A stretch of DNA of 64,000 nt from Orthonyx spaldingii. Lineage: Eukaryota; Chordata; Aves; Passeriformes; Orthonychidae. The position numbers were made by a program, and so were the translations under genes. Below the pieces are notes generated by a model. It was not told the DNA's origin and searched no databases. It saw only the letters and a program-made list of their open reading frames with translations. This document shows, piece after piece, positions 11,561 to 22,905 of this stretch. The stretch is taken from NCBI GenBank assembly GCA_013397795.1, contig VZTJ01004298.1, positions 269,861 to 333,860 on the forward strand, given 5' to 3'. How positions within the stretch are numbered: position 1 is the first letter of the stretch; each line of letters opens with the position of its first letter.

Positions 11561-14175
11561 GCAACTTTTCTAATTGCTCCAAACAGGACTGGGTGGCTCC
11601 ACCCTCACTCGAGCTGGCATGAGGAAACCCTAGATCTACAACAGATAGGGAAGGGCTCAGTGCAGATTTTGGGTGTAAACAAGCTGGACAGCTTTTCCTA
11701 CCACACATGTGCTGTGCACGGCATTTACTTTATAACCTAACATTTATGGCATGACTCAAAGCAATGGAAAACCCACTAAAAATTCCTTTCAGGTACCTTC
11801 TGTCTGCTCAACAGACATGCAAGGACACAGACAGCAAATCAACTTGCTTCCTCTCTTGTACTTTTCAAATTCAGAGGGAAAAATATCAGCAATTTTGAAA
11901 TTGAGGGCTCAATACATTTTTAGCAAATCCCTCAGCCAGACAGCTCACTGATGTAATTATCAATTTTCTTAACTGCAGCATACAACACCTCCTCATTTTT
12001 AGAATTTCGGACTTAGAATGTATCAAGCTGCTGCCTCAGTTATCCATGAAGCCAAAGAATCAAGTTTCCCACTAGGTCAGAAGTCACCATATTGAACTTC
12101 ATGGAACTGGCTGGCACACCCCAACGTCCCTCATTTCATCCTGCCAGGCATTGCCTCATGTTGCTCCAGTTCAGTGATGCACATGCACAAGAGATTCCAC
12201 GCAGAATTGACAATACGCTGAGTTTCCAGACACCTGCACACACAGCTCAGTGATTTCCTTCATGCCAACTGCAGTGTTGCCATTGGTGGCCTTGGAAGCC
12301 AGGCTGGACACAACCTCCAGAGCACACCAAAGCCCCACCAAAACCACACAGGTTACGGCAGCAACACCAGGCTTTCGTCCCGTGTATTCCTGTGTGTTCC
12401 TAAGTCAGCCCTGATCCAACTCCGGTGGCCTTGTGTCCCACGAGGGCTGGCCGCAGCCCACAGCTGAGAACAGCAGACCTATGTTGTGTACGAAGTACAG
12501 GAATTGACACCTCTACTCAAACATTCCCAAAGATACTGCTCGCAGAACAGCCTTTGTGCTTCCCAGAGCCGAGATGCTGACCTGTTTGCCAGTGGGACAG
12601 TCCCCAGCCTCTGTCAGAGCTGCGTGGGCACGGAGCGCTCCATACGACATCTTCCTTCAGCCGAGGTGAATGCACAGCATTTATCCAAGGCAAACACAAA
12701 TCTCTATACTATTTGGCACCAGTTCCTTTCATTAGATACATTTTTCTGCCCCCTTTCTCAACATGTAACTAGTATTTATCCAACCACACATGATGTGTGG
12801 CCTAATTATCACTCTAATATTTTTCCAAAAAAAAGAAATGAATGTAATTAACAAGGAACGAAGAAACCACCCCCTCCCCCCCGACCTGCTATTTTTGTTG
12901 GATTTCAAATCAGGTTCAGTAGTAACCACAGTGGTTTGGTTGGAATCAGACGTGGTATTTGGATTCTTTGCCAGCACTTCACAGATTCCGAAATTCATAG
13001 AATATTTCAAAATCAAAACCTCATCACTTCTCTGGTCACTTCTTCACTTCTCCAGTCACCACAGATTCTTCATTAAAAAAGATTCTGACTAAACAGTATC
13101 ATCAAAAATCCAGCTCAAATATGCACTTTTCTTAGGATAAATTATCTGACCTAAGCACAGGACAAATGTAATCCAGGCCCAAGACCCAGAATTACCAGCA
13201 TGACTTCTACCATTACCTTTCACTCTGTTTCAGCAGCTTTTATCAAAGATTTGAGAAGGCTTTTCAGCTGCAGGAGATGACAAACTCTCTGCTTTTCCAG
13301 CCATCAGAGCCACAGGTGCTTAGGCTGGGGCAACTGCATTCCTGGGTCAGAGGTGACACTAAATGCAATTAAGGGAAATGAAAATGCAACAAAGGAAGAG
13401 CCTGGAGGGAAAAGGCTGTGCCTCCTGCCATTAACCCCTCACCTGGGATGGACTCACCACCCTCCTGGCTTGGGATTTTTTAAGCAGCTCTGAAGCATCT
13501 CCCTTCCTCTTCATCCAACACCCCCCCCCCCACTGAGCTCTGATTTCAGGAATTTCTGGACAATAACCAGGCTGTAATTACACGCTTATGCAAAGTTATA
13601 CTGTCACATTTAGGAAATCACTTGAGAACACGGTTAATTCCAGGAATATCATGTCCTTATTTTTCAAACCCTGCGTGGGAGAAACAGCTTTTGGTTCTGT
13701 TTTCATACAAAAAGCTCTACATGCTGTCGTACAACAGGTTGCCCTGTTCTTACAAAAATAAGGGTCAGATGCATCCATGAGTCTGAGGCGCTGTTCTGAC
13801 TGCAGCACAAGTACCGTAATTTCCCCAAATTCAAGGCGATGTGAGTAAGCCCTGAGTGTTGAATAATCAGGAAAAAAAGTATGTGTGGGGGTTGTTTGGG
13901 TGTTTTTGTTGCATTCTGTGTTGCTTTATTGGTTTTTCGGGAGTGGGGGAGTTGTCAACACCAAGTAAACATCTTGGTATTGCATGTCAAGGAACACCTG
14001 AATGACTTAGTGTGTGACACAAAGGACTCCATGCAGGCCAGCTCTGTGTTTGGGAACGGGGAGAAGATTTGGGAGATGCAAATGTCTCCAAGATTGGGGT
14101 ATGGCTTGAAAACTTCACTCGAATCGTGCCCCCAACAAATGCTTTTGCTGTCGAGTAAGGCAAAAAGAAAAAAGT
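11561..14175. other. Non-coding, mixed composition
   Basis: GC-moderate unique sequence alternates with weak AT-rich patches at 12700-13090 and 13560-13640. Near 13870-13950 the + strand is rich in G and T. An exact octamer ATGCAAAT lies at 14076-14083 inside an inverted repeat GGAGA...TCTCC (14072-14089). No gene is supported. Confidence 0.45.
13521..13531. repeat. C-homopolymer (11 bp)
   Basis: An 11-base C run lies in otherwise unique sequence and is prone to length error. Confidence 0.85.
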
Positions 14176-14340
14176 GCTGTTTAAAATGTTTGATAATCTG
14201 ACAAGGCCATAAGGCTTAATGGAATCAATGATTACACACAGATGGATGATTAACTCTCGAGGTTTAATGTTAAAAAAAGAGTGCTGGATTGCTACTTAAT
14301 GGAATTACACTGCCCATATGGAAAAGAACTATAGCCTGCC
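14176..14340. promoter_or_regulatory. Candidate CNE with homeodomain and E-box words
   Basis: The island contains AATCAATGATTAC, CAGATGG (E-box), TGATTAAC, the palindrome CTCGAG, TTTAATGTTAA, TTAATGG and CCATATGG within 165 bp. Stops in all frames exclude an exon. Retained CTCGAG in CpG-poor DNA is a mild sign of constraint. Confidence 0.45.
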
Positions 14341-14479
14341 TATACCCAGAATTAGGGAACAGGTGGTCGATCTGGGCAGGACTGCTTGGAATGCACAAAA
14401 GCGTGCTGAATTTGTAAGTGCCAGAAAAAAAGAAAAAAAAACTCTTTCCAAAGTGTGTTAACTTTTCCTATCTGAGAAT

Positions 14480-14665
14480 TGTAAACGGCAGAACCGAAGG
14501 CAGGGATCCTCCCAGCCCCAGCAGCCCCATTTGCTGCAGCTGCTGAGCACAGCGCGGTGTGAGCGAGGGATGCTGCCGGACCCGCACAGACAGCGGGGTC
14601 AGGAACAGCTGGCCCTGACGCTGGAACCTGCCACATCTGGCCTAGCGCTATGCGAGTTCTACTGC
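14480..14665. other. Short CpG-rich segment
   Basis: About ten CpG dinucleotides occur in roughly 185 bp of GC-rich sequence, including GCGCGG and CGCTATGCG, while the surrounding DNA is CpG-poor. It is shorter than a normal CpG island. It could be a weak unmethylated regulatory segment or part of an exon. A + strand frame runs through it (14531-14923) but shows no recognisable domain. Confidence 0.35.
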
Positions 14666-15400
14666 CTGCCCAAGGGCTCCAAGAAGCTCCTCAGCCACAT
14701 GGCAGAGGATCCCCACAGGACAGGCTTTGGCCGCTGCAGTCCATCCCACTCTCCTCATCCATGCCTTACTTGGAGAGGACCCCGAGGCCACTGCTGTAGG
14801 ACAGCACGCTTGGGTTTGCTGTGGCATCGCACTCAACAACTGCCTCTGTTTGTAGAAGGAATCCGTGCTGATTCCATTCTCAGAACAGTTGCGACCCCTC
14901 ATTCATCATCCAGAATGCACTGAAAAGTGAGCTCTCCCACAGCCTTTGCTCCTGCTGCCTGGGGGCCCTTGGGCCTGCCAGAAACCTTACTGCAGGACCT
15001 CTGAGGTATCCCTTTTAGCAAATCCTCCAAACACTCCGAGACTGTTCAGGGGATGCAGTCATGAACAATGTTAAAGCAATCGTCTACACATACCATGCTT
15101 GAGATCACCAACCTGAAAAGGGTGACCTTTATCCCAGCCTCCAGAGCAGGAACTGTACACAGAAGTAAACTCTCTTCTGGGATGAAAAGCATTCTGTACA
15201 AGCAAAGTAGCATCACCAAGAGCTTCTGCCCACAAGCCTCTGAAGGCAATTCAGCAGGAAATCGGACCCAGGTTTGTAGGAGATCAGCTCCTTTAGAATG
15301 CAGACAGGACTGGGGCTTAGAAAAATTCAAAGCTAACAAATTCCAAGACCCACTTCCAAAGCGAATGCGGTACCCAGACATCCATAATCCTGCCACATTG
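14666..15400. other. Non-coding background
   Basis: This is GC-moderate sequence with overlapping frames on both strands (15068-15424 + and 15046-15438 -). Near-perfect mutual overlap of these frames argues against either being a gene. Confidence 0.45.
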
Positions 15401-15745
15401 AAGGTCACCAGTGCATGTCCATAATAAACACAGATCATTAAAGAGGCACAGCTATCCAGAAGGATCCCTTATTCTACACTAAGAGCTTGCTTGCATCGTT
15501 CAAACAATTTCTAAAGTGACACCAACTAGATTGCAAAGAAAGTATTTTTCTGTGAAAATAATGTAGTCCAGAAAATAATGTTCCTAGAGGGAACTTTAAA
15601 TTCACACCTCATTTTGGTAAAACAGTTCCATATGGAAATATCCAAGTCTCACACAGGCTCTGCAAACCCAGTTAGCAGAAAATTAGGTAATCTCTAAATC
15701 AGGCTGCAAAACCTAACTCATGGAAATTTGAGCCTGATACACAGG
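15401..15745. promoter_or_regulatory. AT-rich candidate CNE
   Basis: An AT-rich stretch contains AATAATG twice, TTTAAATTC, CCATATGG, AAATTAGG and TAATAAAC words. The density of recognisable sites is moderate, so the call is weaker than for the main islands. Confidence 0.3.
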
Positions 15746-17160
15746 GTTCACTTGACTAGAGCTGAGGTGTGACATGGAGTCCCCTCCCTGAGCCCCCTGA
15801 CAGTGGCAGGAGTCCCTCACCTTCCCTGCCCCAGCAGCGGCCCAGCCAGCCTGGCAGCCCATGGAGGTGAGCTGTCCACCATTTCACACTGCACACAGGG
15901 GCCATTCCAGAGAGAAAGAGCTCTTGCTTCTTCCTCCCAGTGCAAACACTCACAGGACCAGTTGTCATAAATGACCACTCAAAATGTACCGAGGTTTTTT
16001 TTCTCCCATATAATTTATTCATGTTCTTCTGTAACCAAGGAAACAGAAGTGATTTTTCTCTCTCATACAGCATTTGCTCTTAAGGGTTGGGTTTTCTAAA
16101 TCTGCGGGGTCTAATAGCTGTTGAAGACTGAGTGCCACATTTCACCCAGAGAAAGCAAGCATTCCAGACACAGCAGCAGGACACCAGTCTCCTTTCTTTA
16201 CCTTTATCCAGCACCTGCGACTGCCCTCTCCTATGTTTCATACCATGAGCATTTCAAGTCCAAGCTCTCCCAGGCAGTGCTGTCTCTCATTACCTGCTGC
16301 TCCCAAGCAGGACACAGCACCTGTCTCCAATGATACGACACTGTCAGAGTCCCTCAGGATAACTGAACATGGAACTGCTCATGCACTTCCTGGATACCTG
16401 GTAGCCATGGGCTTGGCTACTGCCCTCCTGGCTATGACATCTGCACTGACTCTTTCAGAAGGGCTCTGTCCCTTTCAAGTGCATTTCTCCAAGGCAGTAA
16501 CAAAGGGCTTATGGCAAATCCAGAGAAACAGCGAAGGAGTCCTGCTATGCTGTCCCAGCCTGGCTCTGCTCCTCATGCCAAACAATGTAACTCCACTGGC
16601 CTGAAACAGCAGCTGTGCCACTTCTGCATGGCATTCTGCTTGGTTAGCATTCTCCAAGTCCTGGGTGGGACTAATCTCCTGGACACTAACTCTTCCCCTC
16701 ACCCCCCTGATCTCCTCTTCACTTGGACCTTTGGTAACTTGTTCTTATGCTTCACACACCTCCCTGCCTCCCGTGGTGAAAAAGCACCTATTTGCAGTTC
16801 CTGTCATGCCCCAAATTTCCAAGGTGTGCCTCAAACAGCAGCGAGCTCCCGTCCTGTTTGCCTGGTGAACATGTCACATGATCACACCATCGCATCCATC
16901 TCATTTCCCTGAATCCCACTCCCCTTCTTCTAAACCATGCAGAGGATTGATTGATTTTAGAGGCCCCATGGGCTAGATGTCACACTCAGAGAAAAAGAGG
17001 CCAAAATCCATAAGCAGGATTTGAATTTCCAATCCCCAGGAACCTGAACTGAAACAAGCAGAATCCAGCCCATTTGAGGCACTAACTCCCTTGGTTCTCA
17101 CTACTCAGCACTTGTGACGGCAGTAACTGGCAGTGGAATTGCTGCACAGTGTCATCCTCA
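15746..17160. other. Non-coding background
   Basis: GC-moderate, C-rich unique sequence. Frames at 16233-16604, 16511-16912 (+) and 15756-16073 (-) lack recognisable motifs. A possible MIR relic is listed separately. Confidence 0.45.
16970..17050 (+). repeat. Possible ancient MIR/CORE-SINE relic
   Basis: The order of short words (GTCACACTCAGAG, then AAGCAGGATTTGAATTTCC, then CCCAGGAACCTG) follows the MIR 3' core, whose consensus runs through TCACACAGCTAG, GCCGGGATTCGAACC and CCAGG. The match is diverged and short, so chance similarity is possible. Confidence 0.25.
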
Positions 17161-17280
17161 CGGAACATAGGGTACTCTCCAATTAAATTGGTACCACTTC
17201 TGTGCTGCCATTAGGATGACTTATTTGTTTCTGATTAATTAGGTTTCAGCTTCTTCCTTTTTGGCATTGCGTTTTCCTCC
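17161..17280. promoter_or_regulatory. Short candidate CNE with CCAATTAAATTGG palindrome
   Basis: A perfect 6+1+6 inverted repeat CCAATT-A-AATTGG occupies 17179-17191 and is followed by TGATTAATTAGG at about 17232-17243. Both are dense homeodomain target words. The island is only about 120 bp. Confidence 0.4.
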
Positions 17281-17880
17281 TGTTCAGTCTATCTGGCCAG
17301 TCTAGGTCTGTGTTGGCACAGATCAGTCACTACAATTCTGGATCAGAAATCTGTGCCTTTGATGAACCTGGCTTCTGGTTCCTGTCAATCTCAGTTGCAG
17401 GGTACCATGAGCCACACAGACACTCAGGCTCTCACACACACATACAGTGTGAGATCCCTGCAATGGGAAAAAAGGGAAAAAGGCAGCCGTGACAAGGTTG
17501 GCTCCTTTGGAACCACAGAGAGGTGCCAACTAAAGGTCCCAGCAGCTCATCTGCCAGAGCATAAAGAGCTACAGCAAACATTTGTCTCCTTGCTCATTTG
17601 AAGGCCTTGTCATGGCTGGAGTGCTGGATCATGGTGGCAGAAGGCTGAGAGGGAGGACAGAACCTGACCAGCCTGCAGCACAGCTGCAACTCTGCAGCCA
17701 GCGGCACCATGGCAGCCATGGACCCAGCCAGAGGCAGCTTTCGCAGGTCAACCAGACTGAGCCCGGCTCGACCATCAGGGTCTGGCACTGCTCTTACACA
17801 GCCAGGAACAACCAGCTATGAGGAATCAAAACTCAGGGAGTTCTATCAATGTAAGGGAGAGAAGAAACTGAGGCATTCCA
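17281..17880. other. Non-coding background
   Basis: GC-moderate unique sequence with several short frames overlapping on both strands. No supported gene or repeat. Confidence 0.5.
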
Positions 17881-18330
17881 TATCGTTCCATGTGAAATTA
17901 TTGAATGCTTGTAAATGGTGCCTTTTTTTTTCTTTTTTTGGCAAACAATATATGGGGTCTCCAATGCGCAGATGGGAGAGCAGCTTATATTTAATAAAAT
18001 AAAATTTGACATTGGTGGCACATTCTCATATACAGTTATACATTATGGATGATATATACTTGGTATAGTTTGCACACAGCTTAAACGCTTGTCCTACAGA
18101 TGGACAGGGAATTAGAGGGATAATAGCCTACATTACACAAACATTCCAAATGTGTGCTTTTCCAAACACAAGTTAGCAGAAAAACGGTCAGAAGTAGAGG
18201 ACAAACCATAACACGTCTGCAACTCCCACTAGCCTTGGCCAATGATCCCAGCAAATTAAGGCACTTTCAAACAAAAGGTAAGTCATGACATTTTAATAAA
18301 AATCTCAAGTCTTCTTAAAGAGAAGTTCTG
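17881..18330. promoter_or_regulatory. AT-rich candidate element
   Basis: AT-rich sequence with a T-run at 17923-17939, CAATATATGG, TATTTAATAAAATAAAA and repeated TATACA/ATATAC words between 17990 and 18070. Some of this is low-complexity rather than a site cluster, so confidence is modest. Confidence 0.3.
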
Positions 18331-18949
18331 CAATTCCAGTTACCTTCATCTGGTAGCAGCAGAAACATGCATCAACGCACAGAAAGACCACACCAGATAC
18401 CTCTGGCTCTTTAAGCCACATGTCTACCTACAGCACTGCTGAGAATGTTAAACCCAAAATATGTACCTATGAATGCGTTTAATCAAGCTCTTTCTCTCTG
18501 CCTGGCTTCAACTTTCTCTTACAGACACTCATTTCACAGCACAGACACTGCCTCAAGATATGCCTTTGTTAATAATGTCCATTTTTGTTTGAAAATGCCA
18601 CTTTACTGTGCAGAACTTGCTAAAAACACTATGTGAAGCAAAGCTTTCTATCCCAGTTCTACCTGGAAAAGGTTTTTGTGTTTTCAAGCAGAAAACAACT
18701 GTCACATTTTTAAGTACTTAACTTGAAACTCAATTTTGCCATCTTTCACCCTCTTCACAAAGTCCTTCACAGACTCCCATTTATGAGTCTCCCTTAAGTC
18801 ATCCCCACCAAAGAACCACCCAGTTTTAAAAATGGCTTTTAGCCTCACAGAGCGTCATTGAGAAATGACATATTTCTGGGTATGTCCAGCAAATGTTTGA
18901 AACTGTCATTTCCAGCATTTCCTTGGGCTTGTTGGATTGTACTGGTTAC
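18331..18949. other. Non-coding, AT-moderate
   Basis: Unique sequence with no recognised element. It leads into the poly-A tract at the second assembly gap. Confidence 0.45.
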
Positions 18950-18963
18950 AAAAAAAAAAAAAA
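18950..18963. repeat. Poly-A run at assembly gap
   Basis: At least 14 A residues end directly at the N gap, so the true length is unknown. No upstream pseudogene or retroelement was recognised that would explain it as a retroposon tail. Confidence 0.85.
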
Positions 18964-18979
18964 NNNNNNNNNNNNNNNN
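18964..18979. other. Assembly gap (16 N)
   Basis: Sixteen N bases directly follow the poly-A run. Any reading frame crossing this point is uninterpretable. Confidence 0.98.
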
Positions 18980-19539
18980 GAGAATCCTTGTCTTTCCAGG
19001 AAACAGAAACTTTCAGTCATCTCAGGGAAAGTTGTTTGTCTTCGACAAGAAGATAAAACTTGCTTTTAATGGAAGAAATGCCCATTTCTTGCATTGACTG
19101 TGTTGTTCCGGGGGCTTTGCTTAATGCTGTAGGAACAATGTGTAAGAAAACATTGTCAGGCAGAGCAGCTCCTTTGCTATTCTGAATTAAGTTGGAATTA
19201 CTGGGCCAAGAAGTTAGATGGCAGGATTCCCTAAATCCTTCCTGCTGTGCCAGAGGAACATGGTGGAACTTTCAACTACTTTTCAGGAAGGAAAACCTGT
19301 GGCACCACAGCAACATCCCTCAATTTCTAAAGGAAAACTGGTTAGCTCCTCCAATTTCCTCTCAGTAATCATGAGCAGCCAAGTCACACTGCCATGTTTC
19401 CTCTGTCACTACTTTCCCTAAATCCCAGTTCCAAGACCACTAAAATCAAGTCAGTAAGAAAAGAGACACAGTCCCAGTATATTACGAGTCCTTAGTAGCA
19501 ATATTTGAGGTAATAGCTCTCTCCATAACCATTTCTCAT
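18980..19539. other. Non-coding background
   Basis: AT-moderate unique sequence without recognised sites, genes or repeats. Confidence 0.45.
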
Positions 19540-19810
19540 GCAATTTTAGTCTCAAAGCTCAAAATTAATTACAAACATGAAACAAATCATGTTGTTAAAA
19601 CATATATTAGAAACAAAGTATGCTCTCAAAAAAGGTACCTTATAGCCAGGAAAGTAATTGATAAACCTAAAGTGCTCACAAATAACTGAAAAATGACAGG
19701 TCAAGTGATCACTGAGTGACCAACATACAAAACTACCCAGCACGAGACATAAAACATACAGACTGCCACTCACTCATTTACACCCTGTAAATAAACCATA
19801 TGGGCTTTTT
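19540..19810. promoter_or_regulatory. Candidate element with nuclear-receptor-like palindrome
   Basis: An AT-rich block contains AAAATTAATTAC and GTAATTGATAAAC. At its centre are AGGTCA (19698-19703), the perfect palindrome AGTGATCACT (19704-19713) and TGACC (19717-19721), giving an imperfect dyad with nuclear-receptor-type half-sites. TGACAG (MEIS type, 19694-19699) and TCAAGTG (NKX2 type, 19701-19707) overlap it. Confidence 0.3.
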
Positions 19811-20300
19811 TTTTGCATGTGTCCCAGTGCTGATGTTCCTGGACAGCGTTCCTAAGTCAAAGCCTCTGAGCTGTTAAAAACATTTTCAAGCCTCAGCTCC
19901 ACCCACTATGACACAGAATTAACATTTCTGTTCAGCTATCAGTTAAAAAAAAATATTCAAGGCTGTAACAAATTCCTGCTTCATTCCCTTCCCAAATTCC
20001 CTATGCTCAGCATTTTGCCATTGTGTGCCCTGCTCCAAAAGGATGGAACCTCGTGCATCTTCCAAACCAGGCTACATGTGCCTGTGTCACAGCAGCCACC
20101 ACTAACAGCTATTGCCAGCTACCAAACCCCCTGCACAAGACAAACCCTCCCTGCCTGCAGCCAGCCCAGCTAACCCCAGCCCAGCCTCCTGCTGTAACAC
20201 CCCAAATGTCCGTTCACATGCTGGTGGTCCTGCCAGGATGCCAAGTGCCTGGCAGTCCCTGTCAGCTGATTCCCAGAGACTCGCATAGCACAGCATGTTG
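19811..20300. other. Non-coding background, C-rich
   Basis: Strongly C-rich unique sequence around 20090-20210. Frames on both strands overlap and have no domain. Confidence 0.5.
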
Positions 20301-20610
20301 GACATGATGTCAACTCAACAGCACTTAATAAACCCACAGAGAACTAATGCAATTGGAGCCCGACAGAGTAAGGCATTAATACTATGCATTTTAATCAAAA
20401 GGAGAGATATAATTATGATCTCTGTGTAACTAGAAAAGCTGAAAGGTTCTAATGGGAAAAAATAAAACCATCTGTTTGCTCTAAATCATTAAATGAGTGC
20501 TTTAGGACAATGCCATCCCCTTAAAGCCTGTAACAATTTGGGCCTTAAGCAGAGATGCAAATTGATTAAATCCCAGCATATTTTGCCACAAATGGCGGAA
20601 TCCAAATACC
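20301..20610. promoter_or_regulatory. Strong candidate CNE with POU and homeodomain sites
   Basis: The island holds CTTAATAAA, CAATTGG, GCATTAATAC, ATGCATTTTAATC, an AGAGAT...ATCTCT inverted repeat (20403-20423) around TAATTA, AACAAT (SOX type, 20532-20537) and an exact octamer ATGCAAAT (20555-20562) running into TGATTAAAT. The spacing of SOX and POU words over about 20 bp is typical of neural or progenitor enhancers. The function is inferred. Confidence 0.5.
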
Positions 20611-21554
20611 ACTGAACAAACAGTAATTTCTGCCACGCATCATGAAGACAAGCCAAAGACATTTTCCCATTCCTGAGTCTGCAGACAGGAATATGATTAG
20701 TGGCTTTTTTCAACCCAGGCTTTTTTTTTAAAACCTCCTTTATTTTAGGAGTCACACAATATCCTGCTGCTGGGGGTACAGAGCAGACGCCAGCTTCTAG
20801 TTCAGAGGTAGCTGTTGGGCTGCACATCTATCACATGAGAGATTGTCTCCAGTTGTGCTTTCTGGAGGGGTTTGTGCCAGTGCAGTTCTGAAGGGGCAGG
20901 TGCTGAGGCCTGGCAAGTAGAGGTTTAGGATTGTGTGCCTGCAGGGACAGGTACCGGGGCTGTGCTGACAAGCACCCAAACACCATCTTGCCAACGGCAC
21001 TACTGGGTACCTGCATCCTCTCATTTAAATCCAGGCTTCGCTCACTCTCAATTACAACTGGTTTTACATCCTGGATAAGTATTTCTGTTGAAACTCACTT
21101 TGTTCAACCAAGACCTGCTGGAACACACGGTACGAGCACCTCTCCGGAGCTACCTCAGCTGCACTGCCAACAGAAGCCACAGAGATCGCCAGCTGAAGTG
21201 ATCCGCCACAAAGAGAATAACCGAGACACAGGCTTGTACCTACGGTAGAGGACTACCTCAGGGGATCAGACAGGTGTCTCTTACAGCTGAAGGCTCTGAC
21301 ATGGTTCAAAGGACCTCAAGAACACAGTGCCCAATGCAGATGGCAGCGTGAGTCCTTCCCCAGGCAGGAGAGGACCAGATCCCCGATGGAACAGCCCTGA
21401 AGCACAGAGATTTGAGGTGCTTTTGCCTCGTTGCCACAAACCTGGTTGTGCAGAGGGACTTTCCCCTTCCTGTGCCCTTCCCCACAGGAAGGCTCCTGAC
21501 TTACACCGGATCAGATCTTGCTTCTTAGTCTCTTCCCACCTCATTCACCTGACA
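20611..21554. other. Non-coding background
   Basis: GC-moderate unique sequence. Frames at 20489-20827 (-), 20931-21248 (+) and 21327-21674 (+) overlap antisense frames and show no recognisable family. Confidence 0.45.
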
Positions 21555-21715
21555 GGCTCCTCCACAACAGACATCTTATCAGATGTGACTGATTGCTGTA
21601 ATCTGTACTCTGGGCAGCCATTAAGCAAATTACCTGAATCATTGCAAGGATTAGTCTCATTAACACATGATTAGCATCAAATTAAAATAATGAGTGTTTA
21701 ACTTCTGATGTCTTC
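21555..21715. promoter_or_regulatory. Candidate CNE rich in ATTA/ATTAG words
   Basis: The island starts with the inverted repeat ACATC-TTATCA-GATGT (21571-21586), which places a GATA-type TTATCA between two arms. It continues with CCATTAAGCAAATTACC, GGATTAG, CATTAAC, TGATTAGC and AAATTAAAATAATG words. The density of homeodomain cores is among the highest in the window. Confidence 0.45.
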
Positions 21716-21789
21716 CAGTTGTTTGAACAGCTTGATCAGCCACACCAGGCTGGCAGGGAGGTGGTGGGTGTCAAAGAGTCAGGGAGAGA

Positions 21790-22010
21790 AACTACAAATA
21801 AATAAAAGGGTGGGCTGTGCCCCGGCAGAGCGGCAGCTGGCAGAGGCCACAGAGACCCGGGCCCAGGGCTGCCAGAGCAGCTCCATGCACAGCCCGGGGC
21901 AGAGGCTTTCGGCCGGCCCCGCAGCCACGATCTGCTGGACAGGTCACGCCTCGGCTCCTCTGTGCCCAGAGCTGGAACTTCGGGAGCAGAGACGACAACA
22001 GACACACTGA
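21790..22010 (+). promoter_or_regulatory. CpG-rich segment with upstream TATA-like AATAAAAGGG
   Basis: About eleven CpG dinucleotides fall in roughly 180 bp of GC-rich sequence (CCCGGG, CGGCCGGCC and others), in sharp contrast to the CpG-poor surroundings. AATAAATAAAAGGG lies just upstream (about 21796-21809), as a TATA-like element would for a + strand start. It could be a minor or non-coding RNA promoter. No recognisable first exon follows. Confidence 0.25.
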
Positions 22011-22679
22011 ACTACAGGGCAGTCAATGCCCACGATGTCAACGCAGCCACTAAAAAGACAGGGTGAAGCGACTTGATCCTTCCATTCTCCTGGCTCTCCT
22101 GTCTTTTCCAAGTAAAGCCAATGCTAAAGAAGGCAAAGCAAAAATCCCATCACCAGCAATAATCCCGGCAGGCAGGTTGCTTCAGAAGCTCTCCTTTTTG
22201 AGCTGGCCATTGTTAACCCATCGCCTCTTTTTCTGAATCCCCTCCTTCCCTCTCCTACCCCTCCAATCACCTACTTTCCCATCTCAGTGTACCTGATGTG
22301 CCACTGGGAATGTGGCAAAGTCCCTCCAAAGTCTCAATTCCTTCCAACCTTTTGAAGGTTATGTGGCTTTATTCGCACATGAATTCACTGAGTTTCCTGA
22401 TGTCCCTGGTTCTCCTGCAGGTCCACAGAGCTGCAATCTGAGCCTTGTTTAGCCTTGCCTTAGAGAACTCCAGTTGAATTCTTCAGAGCCTTCCTGGGCT
22501 GCTTCCAGTTCAATTTCCTCCCCATGTCACTGACAGTTACCTTGCCTATCTCTGAAGGAGAGGGGAGACCTAACATGCAGGATCTGCAGGTTGGGGACCA
22601 AAATCCATACTCAAAACACTTCTCTCTCCATGAAGGAATGACAGAACATGTGCAGCAGCCAATGTTTAAGCCTCAACAT
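22011..22679. other. Non-coding background
   Basis: Pyrimidine-rich unique sequence (for example 22220-22270). No gene or repeat recognised. Confidence 0.5.
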
Positions 22680-22905
22680 CTTGGTTATTTATTCTTTAAA
22701 ATGCCATAAACCATAAGTACGTATTATAGACAAATCACTTGTCAAAGCTCTTCCCTAATTTAATTAAAGCCATTTTTTATTCATACAAGTGCAAAGAAGC
22801 AACTTAAACAGATAACATTTTTCACACTTACATAAAATGAAAATAGCCAAACTAAATTTTGGCAAAGTATATAAAAACAAAAGATCCAAGCAAAGACTCT
22901 ATATG
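22680..22905. promoter_or_regulatory. AT-rich candidate element
   Basis: AT-rich block with TTTAAAATGCCATAAACCATAAG, CTAATTTAATTAAAGCC and GATAACATTTTTCAC words. Site clustering is moderate. Confidence 0.3.

Noticed and set aside
17923..17939. T-run as retroposon tail
   Set aside because: No retroelement or gene copy recognised on the - strand beside it, and no target-site duplication seen.
1225..20562. Four exact POU octamers (1225, 4431, 14076, 20555) as a significant cluster
   Set aside because: About two exact 8-mers on either strand are expected by chance in 64 kb, and more in AT-rich DNA, so the number alone is not notable.
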